Counted from the first letter of the stretch, positions 20,455-30,156 are shown. The stretch: DNA of 64,000 nt from Oceanospirillum beijerinckii DSM 7166 (GCF_000422425.1 NZ_AULT01000009.1:1-64000); one strand, 5' to 3'. The notes: generated by a model not told the origin, from the letters alone. Translations and numbers: made by a program.

Positions 20455-22668
20455 ATGGACGTTACACATCTGATCGATGCATTAAATGATGCACAACGGG
20501 AAGCGGTGACCGCTCCCAGTCAACCCATGTTAGTACTGGCAGGTGCCGGTAGTGGTAAAACCCGGGTACTGGTTCACCGTATCGGTTGGTTGATCCAGGT
20601 GGAACAGATGTCGCCCCATAGCATTATGGCGGTTACCTTTACCAACAAAGCGGCCGCTGAGATGCGCATCCGTTTGGAGGCGCTGTTAGGGCTGAACATG
20701 CGTCATTTCTGGGTGGGCACCTTTCACGGTATCGCCCATCGCTTACTGCGCACCCATTGGCAGGATGCCAAGCTGCCGGAGAATTTCCAGATCCTGGACT
20801 CCGATGATCAGTTGCGTCTGATCAAGCGTCTGATGAAAGATCATGGTATCGATGATGAGCGCTGGGCACCCCGTCAGGTTCAGGGTTATATCAATGGTCA
20901 GAAAGATGATGGCCGCCGTGCGGGTTATTTTATCGATACCGGTGACCATTACTCCCGCACCATGAATCAGGTCTACAGCCTGTATGAAGAGCATTGCCAA
21001 CGTACCGGTTTGGTGGACTTCGGTGAGCTGCTGCTACGGGCTCATGAGCTGTTAAGGGACAATCCTTTATTACTGAAACATTATCAGGAGCGCTTCCGCC
21101 ATGTGCTGGTGGATGAATTTCAGGATACCAATACCATTCAATATGCCTGGTTGCGCCTGCTGACCGGTGGCGGTCAGAATATTCTGACCGTGGTGGGTGA
21201 TGATGATCAGTCGATCTACGGCTGGCGTGGTGCCAAGGTGGAGAATATCCATCAGTTCAGTAAAGATTTTAATGACAGTAAGGTGGTACGTCTGGAGCAG
21301 AACTATCGCTCCACGGGTACTATTTTGGAAGCAGCCAATAGTCTGATCGCCAATAACCATGATCGTCTGGGCAAAGAGCTATGGACCGAGGGTAATAAGG
21401 GCGATGCCATCTCCCTGTATGCCGGTTTTAATGAGCAGGATGAAGCCCGTTTTATTGTCGATACCATTGATAAATGGCAGCAAGCTGGCGGCACCCGCTC
21501 CGAAGCAGCGATCCTGTATCGTTCCAATGCTCAGTCCCGTGTCCTGGAAGAAGCCCTGATTCGTGCCGGTATGCCGTATCGTATCTATGGCGGTCAGCGT
21601 TTCTATGAGCGTCTGGAGATTAAAAATGCCTTGGCCTATCTGCGCTTATTACTGAATCGTAACGACGATGCGGCGGTTGAGCGGGTGATCAACACCCCAA
21701 CCCGGGGCATTGGTGCCAAAACCCTGGATACTCTGCGTGAGCTGGCCCGTAATGAGGGCTGTTCTTTATGGGAAGCGGCGGGTCACTGTATCAGCAATAA
21801 ACTGCTGCCGGGCCGGGCCATCTCTGCTCTGGCGGGTTTTATGGCCTTGTTAGATGAGCTGGAAGATGAGTGCCAGGAGTTGCCCCTGCACGAACTGGTG
21901 GATCATATTATCGCCCGTTCAGGTCTGGTGGAGTTCCACCGCCAGGAGAAAGGTGAAAAAGGCCAGGCACGAGTCGAGAACCTGGAAGAGCTGGTGACTG
22001 CCGCCCGTGGTTTTGATCCTGAAGACGACCCTATTGGTGATGATGAAGGCACGGATACCATCACGCTGCTGCAGGCGTTTCTGGCAGAAGCCGCACTGGA
22101 TGCCGGTGAGCAGCAGGCGGATGAGCATGAAGAAGCGGTACAGTTGATGACGCTGCACTCGGCCAAGGGTCTGGAATTTCCTCTGGTGTTCCTGGCCGGT
22201 GTTGAAGAAGGCCTGTTCCCACATAAGATGTCCATGGAAGACCCGGATCGTCTGCAGGAAGAGCGCCGTCTGTGTTACGTCGGTATCACCCGGGCGATGA
22301 AGAAACTCTATATCACCTATGCAGAGATGCGCCGCCTTCACGGTCGTGAGACCTATAATAGTCCGTCCCGTTTTGTACGTGAGATTCCAGACCCTCTGAT
22401 TGAAGAGGTACGGATGCGTGGTCAGGTATCACGCCCGATGAGCAGCAACCGGGATAAACCATCACGCTGGAGCCAGCAGCAAGACCCAATGGATGCCGGT
22501 GATGGCCAGGTACTGATGGTGGGTCAAAGAGTCAGTCATGCTGTTTTTGGTGAAGGGGTTGTACTAAATTACGAAGGTCAGGGCCCCAAGGCCCGTATTC
22601 AGGTCAATTTCGATAGCGAAGGTGAAAAGTGGCTGATGGCGGGCTTTGCTAAGTTGGAAGCCCTATAG
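20455..22668 (+). CDS. uvrD: DNA helicase II UvrD
   Basis: 3'-5' superfamily 1 helicase of nucleotide excision and mismatch repair. It starts MDVTHLIDALNDAQREAV, closely like E. coli UvrD. Walker A is LAGAGSGKTRVLVHR (about residues 28-42), Walker B is VLVDEFQDTN, with the GDDDQSIYGWRGA and TLHSAKGLEFPLVF motifs. The C-terminal Tudor-like domain (HAVFGEGVVLNYEGQG) that binds UvrB or RNA polymerase is present. The 737 residues fit (E. coli 720). It is transcribed divergently from the GGDEF/EAL gene. Confidence 0.97.
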   Translation: MDVTHLIDALNDAQREAVTAPSQPMLVLAGAGSGKTRVLVHRIGWLIQVEQMSPHSIMAVTFTNKAAAEMRIRLEALLGLNMRHFWVGTFHGIAHRLLRTHWQDAKLPENFQILDSDDQLRLIKRLMKDHGIDDERWAPRQVQGYINGQKDDGRRAGYFIDTGDHYSRTMNQVYSLYEEHCQRTGLVDFGELLLRAHELLRDNPLLLKHYQERFRHVLVDEFQDTNTIQYAWLRLLTGGGQNILTVVGDDDQSIYGWRGAKVENIHQFSKDFNDSKVVRLEQNYRSTGTILEAANSLIANNHDRLGKELWTEGNKGDAISLYAGFNEQDEARFIVDTIDKWQQAGGTRSEAAILYRSNAQSRVLEEALIRAGMPYRIYGGQRFYERLEIKNALAYLRLLLNRNDDAAVERVINTPTRGIGAKTLDTLRELARNEGCSLWEAAGHCISNKLLPGRAISALAGFMALLDELEDECQELPLHELVDHIIARSGLVEFHRQEKGEKGQARVENLEELVTAARGFDPEDDPIGDDEGTDTITLLQAFLAEAALDAGEQQADEHEEAVQLMTLHSAKGLEFPLVFLAGVEEGLFPHKMSMEDPDRLQEERRLCYVGITRAMKKLYITYAEMRRLHGRETYNSPSRFVREIPDPLIEEVRMRGQVSRPMSSNRDKPSRWSQQQDPMDAGDGQVLMVGQRVSHAVFGEGVVLNYEGQGPKARIQVNFDSEGEKWLMAGFAKLEAL

Positions 22669-22904
22669 TTTTTTCTTTACTGAGCTGTACCTTTGTCGCT
22701 AGGTTTAAAACTTAATTGGCTGTAACTTTTTTCCGAAAAAACAGTCAGTAAAGGGTTAATATAGGATGGATGATACATCCTGTGGTCGTCGGGTTGAGGT
22801 AGTGTATCTACTCTGGAAATTCTGGTAATGTCTTGATGGATAGATTATCAAAGCGACTTGCAATCTAATTAAGCTAAAACAATAAATAATAGGAGCTACC
22901 AAGC

Positions 22905-24023
22905 ATGAAGCGTCGCGAGTTTGTTACCGCACTGGGTGTGGGCGCAGCGGGTGCTGTTCTGGCAGGTTGTAATACCGGTTCTGAATCAGGCAGCGAGCAG
23001 AAAAAAGCGGTTGAGAAAAAAGAAGTTATCAAATGGAAAATGGTAACAACCTGGCCTAAGAACTTCCCAGGTCTGGGTACCGCAGCCAATGCTCTGGCAG
23101 AGAAGATCACCAAAATGAGTGGTGGTCGTTTAGAAGTTAAAGTATTCGGTGCCGGTGAGCTGGTGCCAGCGTTTGGTGTATTTGATGCTGTATCCAGTGG
23201 TACAGCACAAATGGGTCACAGCGCATCCTACTACTGGAAGGGTAAAGCGGCAGCGGCTCAGTTCTTTGCTGCAGTACCTTTTGGTCTGAATGCACAGGAG
23301 ATTTCCAGCTGGATCCACTACGGTGGCGGTATGGAACTGTGGAAAGAGGTCTATGAGCCATTCGGTCTGATCCCTGCAGCCGTGGGTAACACGGGTGTTC
23401 AGATGGCCGGTTGGTTTAATAAAGAGATCAACTCCGTGCAGGACCTGAAAGGTCTGAAGATGCGTATTCCGGGTCTGGGTGGCGAAGTGATCAACCGCGC
23501 TGGTGGTACTGCGGTCAGTCTGCCAGGTTCAGAGCTGTTTACCTCCCTGCAGACCGGTGCCATTGATGCAACGGAATGGGTGGGTCCATACAACGATAAG
23601 GCGTTTGGCCTGTATAAAGCGGCCAAGTACTACTACTACCCAGGTTGGCACGAGCCAGGTACCGTGCTGGAAGGCATGATCAACAAGAAAGCCTTCGAAG
23701 CTCTGCCAGCTGATCTGCAGGAAATTGTACTGCAGGCGGGTCGTGCGGCGAATCAGGAGATGATGGACGAGCTGACCTACCGTAACTCTCTGGCTCTGAA
23801 AGAGCTGGTGAATGATCACGGTACTGAGCTGCGTGAGCTGCCTTCGGATGTCTTTAAAGAGCTGCGTACCCTCTCTGATGAAGTGGTATTTGAGGAAGCG
23901 AAGAAAGATGATCTGAGTCGTCGTATCTACGACTCCTTTATGAACTTCCGTAATCTGTCTGAAGAGTATCAGAAGATTTCTGAATACGGTTATCTGCACG
24001 GTCGTAACCAGACCAGCAGTTAA
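22905..24023 (+). CDS. TRAP transporter substrate-binding lipoprotein (DctP/TakP type, Tat exported)
   Basis: Periplasmic binding protein that delivers a carboxylate or related substrate to a TRAP transporter. The N-terminus MKRREFVTALGVGAAG is a twin-arginine signal, followed by a lipobox LAGC, so a Tat-exported lipoprotein is predicted. The mature protein shows DctP features: DLKGLKMRIPGLGGEV, and a WVGPYNDKAFG and YYYPGWHEPG region like the 2-oxo-acid binder TakP. The 372 residues are normal. No dctQ or dctM membrane subunit lies nearby, so the partner must be elsewhere. Substrate is not determinable from sequence alone. A 236-base upstream gap has no recognised gene; an AGGATG/CATCCT dyad lies near 22763-22781. 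Confidence 0.9.
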   Translation: MKRREFVTALGVGAAGAVLAGCNTGSESGSEQKKAVEKKEVIKWKMVTTWPKNFPGLGTAANALAEKITKMSGGRLEVKVFGAGELVPAFGVFDAVSSGTAQMGHSASYYWKGKAAAAQFFAAVPFGLNAQEISSWIHYGGGMELWKEVYEPFGLIPAAVGNTGVQMAGWFNKEINSVQDLKGLKMRIPGLGGEVINRAGGTAVSLPGSELFTSLQTGAIDATEWVGPYNDKAFGLYKAAKYYYYPGWHEPGTVLEGMINKKAFEALPADLQEIVLQAGRAANQEMMDELTYRNSLALKELVNDHGTELRELPSDVFKELRTLSDEVVFEEAKKDDLSRRIYDSFMNFRNLSEEYQKISEYGYLHGRNQTSS

Positions 24024-24101
24024 CCTTGTTTATCTGTCAGGTTGCTGGCTGATGTCGGTAACCTGATCGATAACATTTAAGGTTTATTGTTTTAATCGCA
24101 C

Positions 24102-24135
24102 AAAAAAGCCGACGTATCAAGCGTCGGCTTTTTTG
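24102..24135. terminator. Bidirectional terminator between the TRAP gene and yciA
   Basis: AAAAAAGCCGACG pairs with CGTCGGCTTTTTT around a short loop; A-run on one side and T-run on the other make it active in both directions between convergent genes. Confidence 0.92.
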
Positions 24136-24253
24136 TTTCTGGGTTAAGAAAACAGCGTGTTAGCGACATAATTAGTCCCGTCGCTAATTATTTTTGCGAG
24201 CTTTTTTATGTCTCCACTATTTCAATTCAAACCCCAGTTATATGAACCCTGCT

Positions 24254-24673
24254 TTACGCGTCAGGAACGGCACGAATTCGGCCATTTTCATCGATGGCGA
24301 CCATAACAAATAGGGCTTCAGAGACCTTGTACATCTCCTGCTCATCGTTTTCAAACGGTGGCAAAATCCAGGCTTCTACCCGGATATTCATAGAGCTGTG
24401 GCCTACTTCTTCCACCTGAGTATGGATATGTACCGTCGAGCCGATACGGATGGGGCAAAGAAAATCCATTTCGCTGATGGCGACTGTGGCAGTGCGGCCT
24501 TTCGCCAATTTACCGGCACAGATCTCTGCTGCCAGATCCATTTGAGACACCAGCCAACCTCCGGCGATATCGCCGTAAATATTGGTATCCTGAGGTGTTG
24601 CAGCGATTTTTAACGTGAGGTCACCATTCGGAGATGGGATATCCTCTAATGAATTGCTATCCACGTTGCTCAT
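24254..24673 (-). CDS. yciA: YciA-like acyl-CoA thioesterase
   Basis: Hotdog-fold hydrolase of acyl-CoA thioesters in the cytoplasm. The 139 residues carry GDLTLKIAATPQDTNIYGDI and AGGWLVSQMDLAAE, close to YciA, with the conserved TN-GDI-GGW motif; the catalytic aspartate lies in this segment. A 15-residue N-terminal extension precedes the hotdog domain. It is convergent with the TRAP gene and divergent from pstS. YciA proteins prefer a range of acyl-CoAs; the specificity here is unknown. Confidence 0.88.
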   Translation of the reverse strand: MSNVDSNSLEDIPSPNGDLTLKIAATPQDTNIYGDIAGGWLVSQMDLAAEICAGKLAKGRTATVAISEMDFLCPIRIGSTVHIHTQVEEVGHSSMNIRVEAWILPPFENDEQEMYKVSEALFVMVAIDENGRIRAVPDA

Positions 24674-24791
24674 AGATTTTTTCTTATTAAGTTGGTCTTG
24701 TTAAAGTTTGAAACTTGCCTTGCTGCTTATTGTAGGGATATTGGCATCGGATAGGCAGTAAAAAAAGTTTCGTCACACAGCAAAATCGTCA

Positions 24792-24809
24792 CGTTCATAT
24801 AACTGTAAT
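24792..24809 (+). promoter_or_regulatory. Pho box upstream of pstS
   Basis: CGTTCAT (24792-24798), four bases ATAA, then CTGTAAT (24803-24809) give two PhoB-type heptamers at the required 11-base period (consensus CTGTCAT). It lies 101 bases upstream of the pstS ATG. PhoB and PhoR are encoded 11 kb downstream. Confidence 0.7.
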
Positions 24810-24909
24810 AAAGCATGCCTATAGTACGTCTCATCACATGACACAAACGGCTTATCGCCAAACTAACAGATGGCCTAAAGGCCACACTCGTTAAGTTTCA
24901 GGAGACGAC

Positions 24910-25893
24910 ATGAAAATGAAGAAGATGATTGCCGCGATCTCTGTTGTCGCTGCAAGCGCTGTTACCGCCACTGTTGCTAATGCAGCAGCTGAACTGGATC
25001 CAAACCTGCCAACTTACCAAAAGGCAAGTGGTGTATCCGGTAACCTGTCTTCCGTAGGTTCCGATACTCTGGCTAACCTAATGACTCTGTGGGCAGAAGA
25101 GTATAAGCGTGCTTATCCTAACGTGAATATCCAGATTCAGGCGGCAGGTTCTTCTACTGCGCCTCCTGCTCTGACCGAAGGTACTGCTAACCTGGGTCCG
25201 ATGAGCCGCAAGATGAAGGACAAAGAGCTGGAAGCTTTTGAAAACAAGCACGGCTATAAGCCTGTTGCTGTTCCTGTAGCGATTGACGCTCTGGCAGTAT
25301 TTGTACACAAAGATAACCCAATCAAAGGCATGAGCATCCAGGATGTTGATGCTGTGTTCTCTTCCACCCGTAAGTGTGGCGGTGCGCAGGATGCAACTAA
25401 GTGGGGTGACCTGGGTCTGACGGGTTCTTGGGAAAACCGTACTATTCAGCTGTTCGGTCGTAACTCAGTATCCGGTACTTACGGTTACTACAAGAAGAAA
25501 GCCCTGTGTAAAGGTGACTTCAAGAACAGTGTAAACGAGCAACCAGGTTCTGCATCGGTAGTACAGTCTGTCAGTACTTCTATCAATGCGATCGGTTACT
25601 CTGGTATCGGTTACAAAACTTCCAGTGTACGTGCTGTTGCTCTGTCTAAGAAGCCAGGTCAGCCATTCATTGACGCATCTCCTGAGAATGCAGTGACTGG
25701 TAAATACCCATTGTCCCGTTTCCTGTACGTATACGTAAACAAGAAGCCTAACCAGCCCCTGCAGCCTCTGGAGCGTGAATTCGTGAAGATGGTGATGTCT
25801 AAGACGGGTCAGGAAGTTGTCGTGAAGGATGGTTACATCCCTCTGCCAGCGAGCGTTGTTGCTAAAACTCTGAAAGCTCTGGACATCCAATAA
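24910..25893 (+). CDS. pstS: Phosphate ABC transporter substrate-binding protein PstS
   Basis: Periplasmic high-affinity phosphate binder. It starts with a Sec signal ([20 protein letters not shown], cleavage near ANAAA). The mature protein shows [34 protein letters not shown] and [16 protein letters not shown], the phosphate-contacting loops of the PstS-like family; the SSVGSDT form is that of the Pseudomonas-type rather than the E. coli-type protein. The 327 residues are typical. A strong CAGGAGAC site precedes the ATG. A terminator follows before pstC, so pstS can be transcribed alone. Confidence 0.95.
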   Translation: MKMKKMIAAISVVAASAVTATVANAAAELDPNLPTYQKASGVSGNLSSVGSDTLANLMTLWAEEYKRAYPNVNIQIQAAGSSTAPPALTEGTANLGPMSRKMKDKELEAFENKHGYKPVAVPVAIDALAVFVHKDNPIKGMSIQDVDAVFSSTRKCGGAQDATKWGDLGLTGSWENRTIQLFGRNSVSGTYGYYKKKALCKGDFKNSVNEQPGSASVVQSVSTSINAIGYSGIGYKTSSVRAVALSKKPGQPFIDASPENAVTGKYPLSRFLYVYVNKKPNQPLQPLEREFVKMVMSKTGQEVVVKDGYIPLPASVVAKTLKALDIQ

Positions 25894-25935
25894 TCCGGGC
25901 CGGATACGCGAACAGGGATGTTCGGCATGATTTGC

Positions 25936-25973
25936 TAAAAAGGGTGAGTGGTCAAACCGCTTACCCTTTTTTT
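25936..25973 (+). terminator. Intra-operon terminator between pstS and pstC
   Basis: AAAAGGGTGAGTGG pairs with CCGCTTACCCTTTT (G-U pairs allowed), followed by a T-run, 43 bases after pstS. It probably limits read-through from the abundant pstS message into pstC. Confidence 0.8.
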
Positions 25974-25997
25974 CTGCCTCCCTCGTACGCCTGTCTG

Positions 25998-26015
25998 GTG
26001 TCATACAACTGTCAT
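25998..26015 (+). promoter_or_regulatory. Pho box immediately upstream of pstC
   Basis: GTGTCAT (25998-26004), ACAA, CTGTCAT (26009-26015) form two near-perfect PhoB heptamers 11 bases apart; a weak third lies at 26020-26026. The pstC ATG is only 23 bases downstream of the last strong heptamer. If the -10 lies at the usual distance (around 26026-26035), transcription would start at or very near the ATG. Confidence 0.82.
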
Positions 26016-26038
26016 AAAAGTGCAGTACTTTTTTCGCT

Positions 26039-28321
26039 ATGAAAGAGAATAGCCAAGTCCCCGTAATCGATTTTGATACTCCACAGCTGCGTATGCACCG
26101 GAAGATCAGATCGTATAAAGATAAAGTTGCCGAAGTCGGTGTGGGTGTCGGCGGAATCAGTGTGATTATCGCGATTCTGTTGATCTTCCTGTACCTGTTG
26201 TATGAGGTATTTCCTCTACTGAAGTCGGCGAGTGTTGAACCTGTTGCTGAATACACGGTACCGGCGACCTCAGTTCTGCCTGGCGCAGCCAAGACTCTCC
26301 ATCTGGCGATGGAAGAGCAGGGCGAAGTTGCTATGCGTCTGACCAGCGTTGGTGAAGCGGTATTCTTTAACGTTGCCGATGGTGAGGTGGTAAAGCGTGT
26401 TCAGCTGCCGGTACCACAAGGTGCTGAGCTGACTTCTGTGGCCAATGAAGGTCCTGCGTCTCATTTCTTCGCTCTGGGTTACTCAGACGGTACGGCGCTG
26501 GTGATTAAAGAGCGTTACCGTATCACCTATCCAAATGATAAGCGTCTGATCACGCCATTAATCGAATATCCTTTTGGTCAGGAGCCGCTGACTATCGATG
26601 ATAACGGCAGTGCGTTAACCAATATCACTTTGCACAACGGCGAAGAGAACCTGATGATCTCGGCCATCTCTGCCGACAAAAAGGTTCATCTGAGTAAGTT
26701 TGCTAAAGAAGAGTCCATGTTCGGTGATGAGATCTCGCTGGAGCGTACCGCTCACCAACTGCCAGTTGATGGCAGTCGGGTGAAGAAGGTTCTGGTGTCC
26801 TCTGATCAACGCTGGGTTTATCTGGCGGGTAACCAGGGCCAGATCGATGTGATCGATATGAGCACCGGTGAACCGGCACTGAACGCACGCTTGAAAGTGA
26901 CCGAGCAGAACAGCGCGGTGGCTGAAGTGAAAATGCAGCTGGGTGGTCTCTCGCTGTTAATCGCGGATGCAACGGGTCATTTGTCCCAGTGGTTCCTAGT
27001 ACGAGATGCACAGAATGAGTGGGCGCTGACCAAGATCCGTTCTTTTGAGCATGATGCTACGCCAGTGGCGTTAATGATCCCTGAGCATCGCCGCAAAGGC
27101 TTCCTGACCGTTGACGAAAAAGGCCAGCTGAGTATTTATAGCACCACGGCTGAAACCGTTCTGCTGAATGAGCAGATTATGGATCAGAAAGCGATCGCCG
27201 GAGCTATCGATCCTCGTGCCAAGACGTTGATGATTGAGCGCGCTGATGGAACGATTCAGACCTTTAAGGTGGAAAATGAACACCCTGAAGTGTCCTGGAG
27301 CTCGCTGTGGGGCAAAGTCTGGTACGAAAGTTATCAGGAGCCGGAATACACTTGGCAGTCCTCGGCATCGTCCAATGACTTTGAGCCTAAGTTCAGTTTG
27401 ATGCCTCTGGCGTTCGGTACTCTGAAGGCCGCGTTCTATGCCATGATTATCGCAACACCACTGGCCATTGCCGGTGCGGTTTACACCGCTTACTTCATGG
27501 CTCCGGCGATGCGCCGTAAGGTGAAGCCGGTGATCGAGCTGATGGAAGCACTGCCTACGGTTATTCTGGGTTTCCTGGCGGGTCTGTTCCTGGCACCTTA
27601 TGTGGAAGCCAATCTGCCGGGTATCTTTGCTCTGCTGATTCTGATGCCACTGGGTATCGTTGGTTTTGCTTTTGCTTGGGCGCAGATGCCAAGCAAAGTA
27701 CGCCATGCTGTACCTGACGGTTGGGATGCGGCGCTGTTGATCCCCGTAGTGCTGATTGTCGGTTGGTTTGCACTGAGTCTGAGTCAGCCGCTGGAAACGG
27801 TACTGTTTGATGGTGATATGCGTACCTGGCTGAGCACGGACCTGGGTATTCCTTTCGATCAGCGTAATGCGTTGGTTGTCGGTCTGGCGATGGGCTTTGC
27901 GGTTATTCCAACTATTTTCTCCATCACGGAAGATGCCATCTTTGCGGTACCTAAGCACCTGAGCTATGGCTCTTTGGCGCTGGGTGCGACGCCATGGCAA
28001 ACCCTGACCCGTGTAGTACTACCAACGGCCAGTCCTGGTATCTTCTCTGCGGTAATGATCGGTATGGGTCGTGCGGTGGGTGAAACCATGATCGTACTGA
28101 TGGCCACCGGTAATACGCCGATTATGGACGCCAATATCTTTGAGGGTATGCGTACTCTGGCGGCGAATATTGCGGTAGAGGTACCTGAGTCTGAAGTAGG
28201 TAGTTCACACTATCGAATCCTGTTCCTGGCGGCCTTTGTGCTCTTTATGTTCACCTTTGTGGTGAATACTGCCGCGGAAATGATTCGTCAGCGTCTGCGT
28301 AAGAAATATGGTGCGCTATAA
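26039..28321 (+). CDS. pstC: Phosphate ABC transporter permease PstC (long form)
   Basis: Inner-membrane permease of the Pst phosphate importer. The 760 residues are far longer than E. coli PstC (319). After a cytoplasmic N-terminus with DFDTPQLR and a membrane helix (about residues 40-62), roughly 400 residues of predicted periplasmic, beta-propeller-like sequence follow. The permease domain begins near residue 460 (LMPLAFGTLKAAFYAMIIAT) and contains the ABC-contact loop LGATPWQTLTRVVLPTASPG. Long PstC proteins of this kind occur in Pseudomonas-like bacteria. No Shine-Dalgarno sequence precedes ATG 26039, and TAA at 26015 blocks any upstream start. Confidence 0.93.
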   Translation: MKENSQVPVIDFDTPQLRMHRKIRSYKDKVAEVGVGVGGISVIIAILLIFLYLLYEVFPLLKSASVEPVAEYTVPATSVLPGAAKTLHLAMEEQGEVAMRLTSVGEAVFFNVADGEVVKRVQLPVPQGAELTSVANEGPASHFFALGYSDGTALVIKERYRITYPNDKRLITPLIEYPFGQEPLTIDDNGSALTNITLHNGEENLMISAISADKKVHLSKFAKEESMFGDEISLERTAHQLPVDGSRVKKVLVSSDQRWVYLAGNQGQIDVIDMSTGEPALNARLKVTEQNSAVAEVKMQLGGLSLLIADATGHLSQWFLVRDAQNEWALTKIRSFEHDATPVALMIPEHRRKGFLTVDEKGQLSIYSTTAETVLLNEQIMDQKAIAGAIDPRAKTLMIERADGTIQTFKVENEHPEVSWSSLWGKVWYESYQEPEYTWQSSASSNDFEPKFSLMPLAFGTLKAAFYAMIIATPLAIAGAVYTAYFMAPAMRRKVKPVIELMEALPTVILGFLAGLFLAPYVEANLPGIFALLILMPLGIVGFAFAWAQMPSKVRHAVPDGWDAALLIPVVLIVGWFALSLSQPLETVLFDGDMRTWLSTDLGIPFDQRNALVVGLAMGFAVIPTIFSITEDAIFAVPKHLSYGSLALGATPWQTLTRVVLPTASPGIFSAVMIGMGRAVGETMIVLMATGNTPIMDANIFEGMRTLAANIAVEVPESEVGSSHYRILFLAAFVLFMFTFVVNTAAEMIRQRLRKKYGAL

Positions 28322-28347
28322 CAAGCCGGGAGTTAAAGGAAAGAGTT

Positions 28348-30024
28348 ATGCGTGAATCATTTGGTAGTTGGACCCGCAGTGGTGCCCCTTGGGTATGGCT
28401 GAATGCGGGTGCCGTAGCAATTAGTGTAGTGATGGTAATCGGCTTGTTAATGCTGATTGCCTTCCGTGGCCTGGGTCACTTCTGGCCCGCCTCCATCATT
28501 GAAGCCGATGTGCGATCCCCGGATGGCAGTCGCTATCACATGGTGGGTGAGAAAGTTGAAGCGATCACGGTGCCCGCTGAACAGATCCGTGCCGCGGGTA
28601 TCGAGGTGCCGGCAGGTCAGGAAACAGTGGATCGTTACCTGATTAAAATCGGTAACCGTGATGTTTACGGTGCTGACTTCCGTTGGGTGATTGCCGATCA
28701 CATTGAAGGTATCTCCTACCCGGAAGCACTGATGGCGGTTGAACGTCGTGAGCGGGGTAACTATTACGGTTATCTGCTGGCGATTAAAGAAAACGGTCAA
28801 ACCGTGGCACAGCAGGGCGTGGGTGAAAACACCATCTGGCCTGAGCTGGAGCAACGTATTGAGCGTGCGCTGAATATTCATGAAGAGATCTACCAGATCG
28901 AAAAACATGAAATCGGCCGTATCAACTATGCGATTGAACGTCTGCGTCTGAAGCAGCGCAGCCTGGAACTGAAAGGTAAAGATACCGCGCAGAATCTGTC
29001 CGAGATCGATGCCGAGCGTGCCCAGCTGAATGCTGAGTACAAGGCTCTGCAGGCGAAACTGGCGGATCTGTACGTTGAGTCTAACCGTGACAGCTTTGTC
29101 GCTCAGGCGATGAATGGTACCAAAACTGAAGTGTCTCTGAGCAAGGTTGTCCGTGCTTATCAGCCAAACATGATGAGTATGGGTGACAAGATCGGTTTCT
29201 ACGGTTCTAAACTGTGGGAGTTTATGTCAGATGAGCCACGTGAAGCGAATACTGAAGGGGGTATTTTCCCGGCGATCTTCGGTACCGTGATGATGGTTAT
29301 CCTGATGTCGATCCTGGTTACTCCATTTGGTGTTGTCGCTGCGGTTTATCTGCGTGAATACGCCAAGCAGGGTTTTGTCACCCGTATGATTCGTATCGCG
29401 GTGAACAACCTGGCCGGTGTACCGTCTATCGTATACGGCGTCTTTGGTCTGGGCTTCTTTGTTTACTTCCTGGGTGGTCATATTGATGACCTGTTCTTCC
29501 CGGAAGCACTGCCTGCACCAACCTTTGGTACGCCTGGTCTGATGTGGGCCTCTCTGACACTGGCTCTGCTGACCGTACCGGTTGTGATTGTAGCAACCGA
29601 AGAGGGTCTGGCCCGTATCCCACGTTCCGTACGTGAAGGCTCTCTGGCGCTGGGTGCGACCAAAGCAGAAACCCTGTGGCGTGTGGTACTGCCGATGGCG
29701 AGCCCTGCGATGATGACCGGTGTGATTCTGGCGGTAGCCCGTGCGGCGGGTGAGGTTGCGCCTCTGATGCTGGTGGGTGTGGTAAAACTGGCACCAAGTC
29801 TGCCGTTGGACGGTAACTACCCGTTCCTGCACCTGGATCAGAAGTTTATGCACCTGGGTTTCCATATCTACGATGTGGGTTTCCAGAGTCCTAATGTTGA
29901 AGCGGCCCGTCCGTTGGTTTACGCCACAGCCCTGCTGCTGGTTGTTGTAATTGCCCTCTTGAACCTGAGTGCCATTGCGATTCGTAACCACCTGCGTGAG
30001 AAGTATAAGTCTCTGGAAATGTAA
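28348..30024 (+). CDS. pstA: Phosphate ABC transporter permease PstA (long form)
   Basis: Second permease subunit, 558 residues against about 300 in E. coli. One N-terminal helix (about residues 18-42) is followed by some 250 residues of predicted periplasmic sequence including a helical stretch (IERLRLKQRSLELKGKD), then the permease domain from residue 305 with LGATKAETLWRVVLPMASPA as the ATPase-contact loop. AAAGGAAAGAG precedes ATG 28348, 26 bases after pstC. The matching enlargement of PstC and PstA suggests that the two periplasmic inserts interact. Confidence 0.93.
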   Translation: MRESFGSWTRSGAPWVWLNAGAVAISVVMVIGLLMLIAFRGLGHFWPASIIEADVRSPDGSRYHMVGEKVEAITVPAEQIRAAGIEVPAGQETVDRYLIKIGNRDVYGADFRWVIADHIEGISYPEALMAVERRERGNYYGYLLAIKENGQTVAQQGVGENTIWPELEQRIERALNIHEEIYQIEKHEIGRINYAIERLRLKQRSLELKGKDTAQNLSEIDAERAQLNAEYKALQAKLADLYVESNRDSFVAQAMNGTKTEVSLSKVVRAYQPNMMSMGDKIGFYGSKLWEFMSDEPREANTEGGIFPAIFGTVMMVILMSILVTPFGVVAAVYLREYAKQGFVTRMIRIAVNNLAGVPSIVYGVFGLGFFVYFLGGHIDDLFFPEALPAPTFGTPGLMWASLTLALLTVPVVIVATEEGLARIPRSVREGSLALGATKAETLWRVVLPMASPAMMTGVILAVARAAGEVAPLMLVGVVKLAPSLPLDGNYPFLHLDQKFMHLGFHIYDVGFQSPNVEAARPLVYATALLLVVVIALLNLSAIAIRNHLREKYKSLEM

Positions 30025-30041
30025 GTCTTTGAAAAGACCGG

Positions 30042-30059
30042 AGCATTCGGCCCGAATGC
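30042..30059 (+). other. Stem-loop between pstA and pstB
   Basis: GCATTCGG and CCGAATGC form an 8-base perfect stem with a one-base centre, 20 bases after pstA. There is no T-run, so it looks like an RNA processing or stability element that could separate permease and ATPase expression. This is inference. Confidence 0.35.
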
Positions 30060-30156
30060 CTCAATCGTAAAATGGATTGAACGGTGTTTGGGTCGATACG
30101 CAGAGTGTAATAAAGCGTAGATAAACTGAATTAAACGAATTTAAGAGAGTATTCCC

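Noticed and set aside
22755-22790. AGGATG/CATCCT dyad after uvrD as terminator
   Set aside because: Short stem and no T-run; could be an operator for the TRAP gene but cannot be supported.
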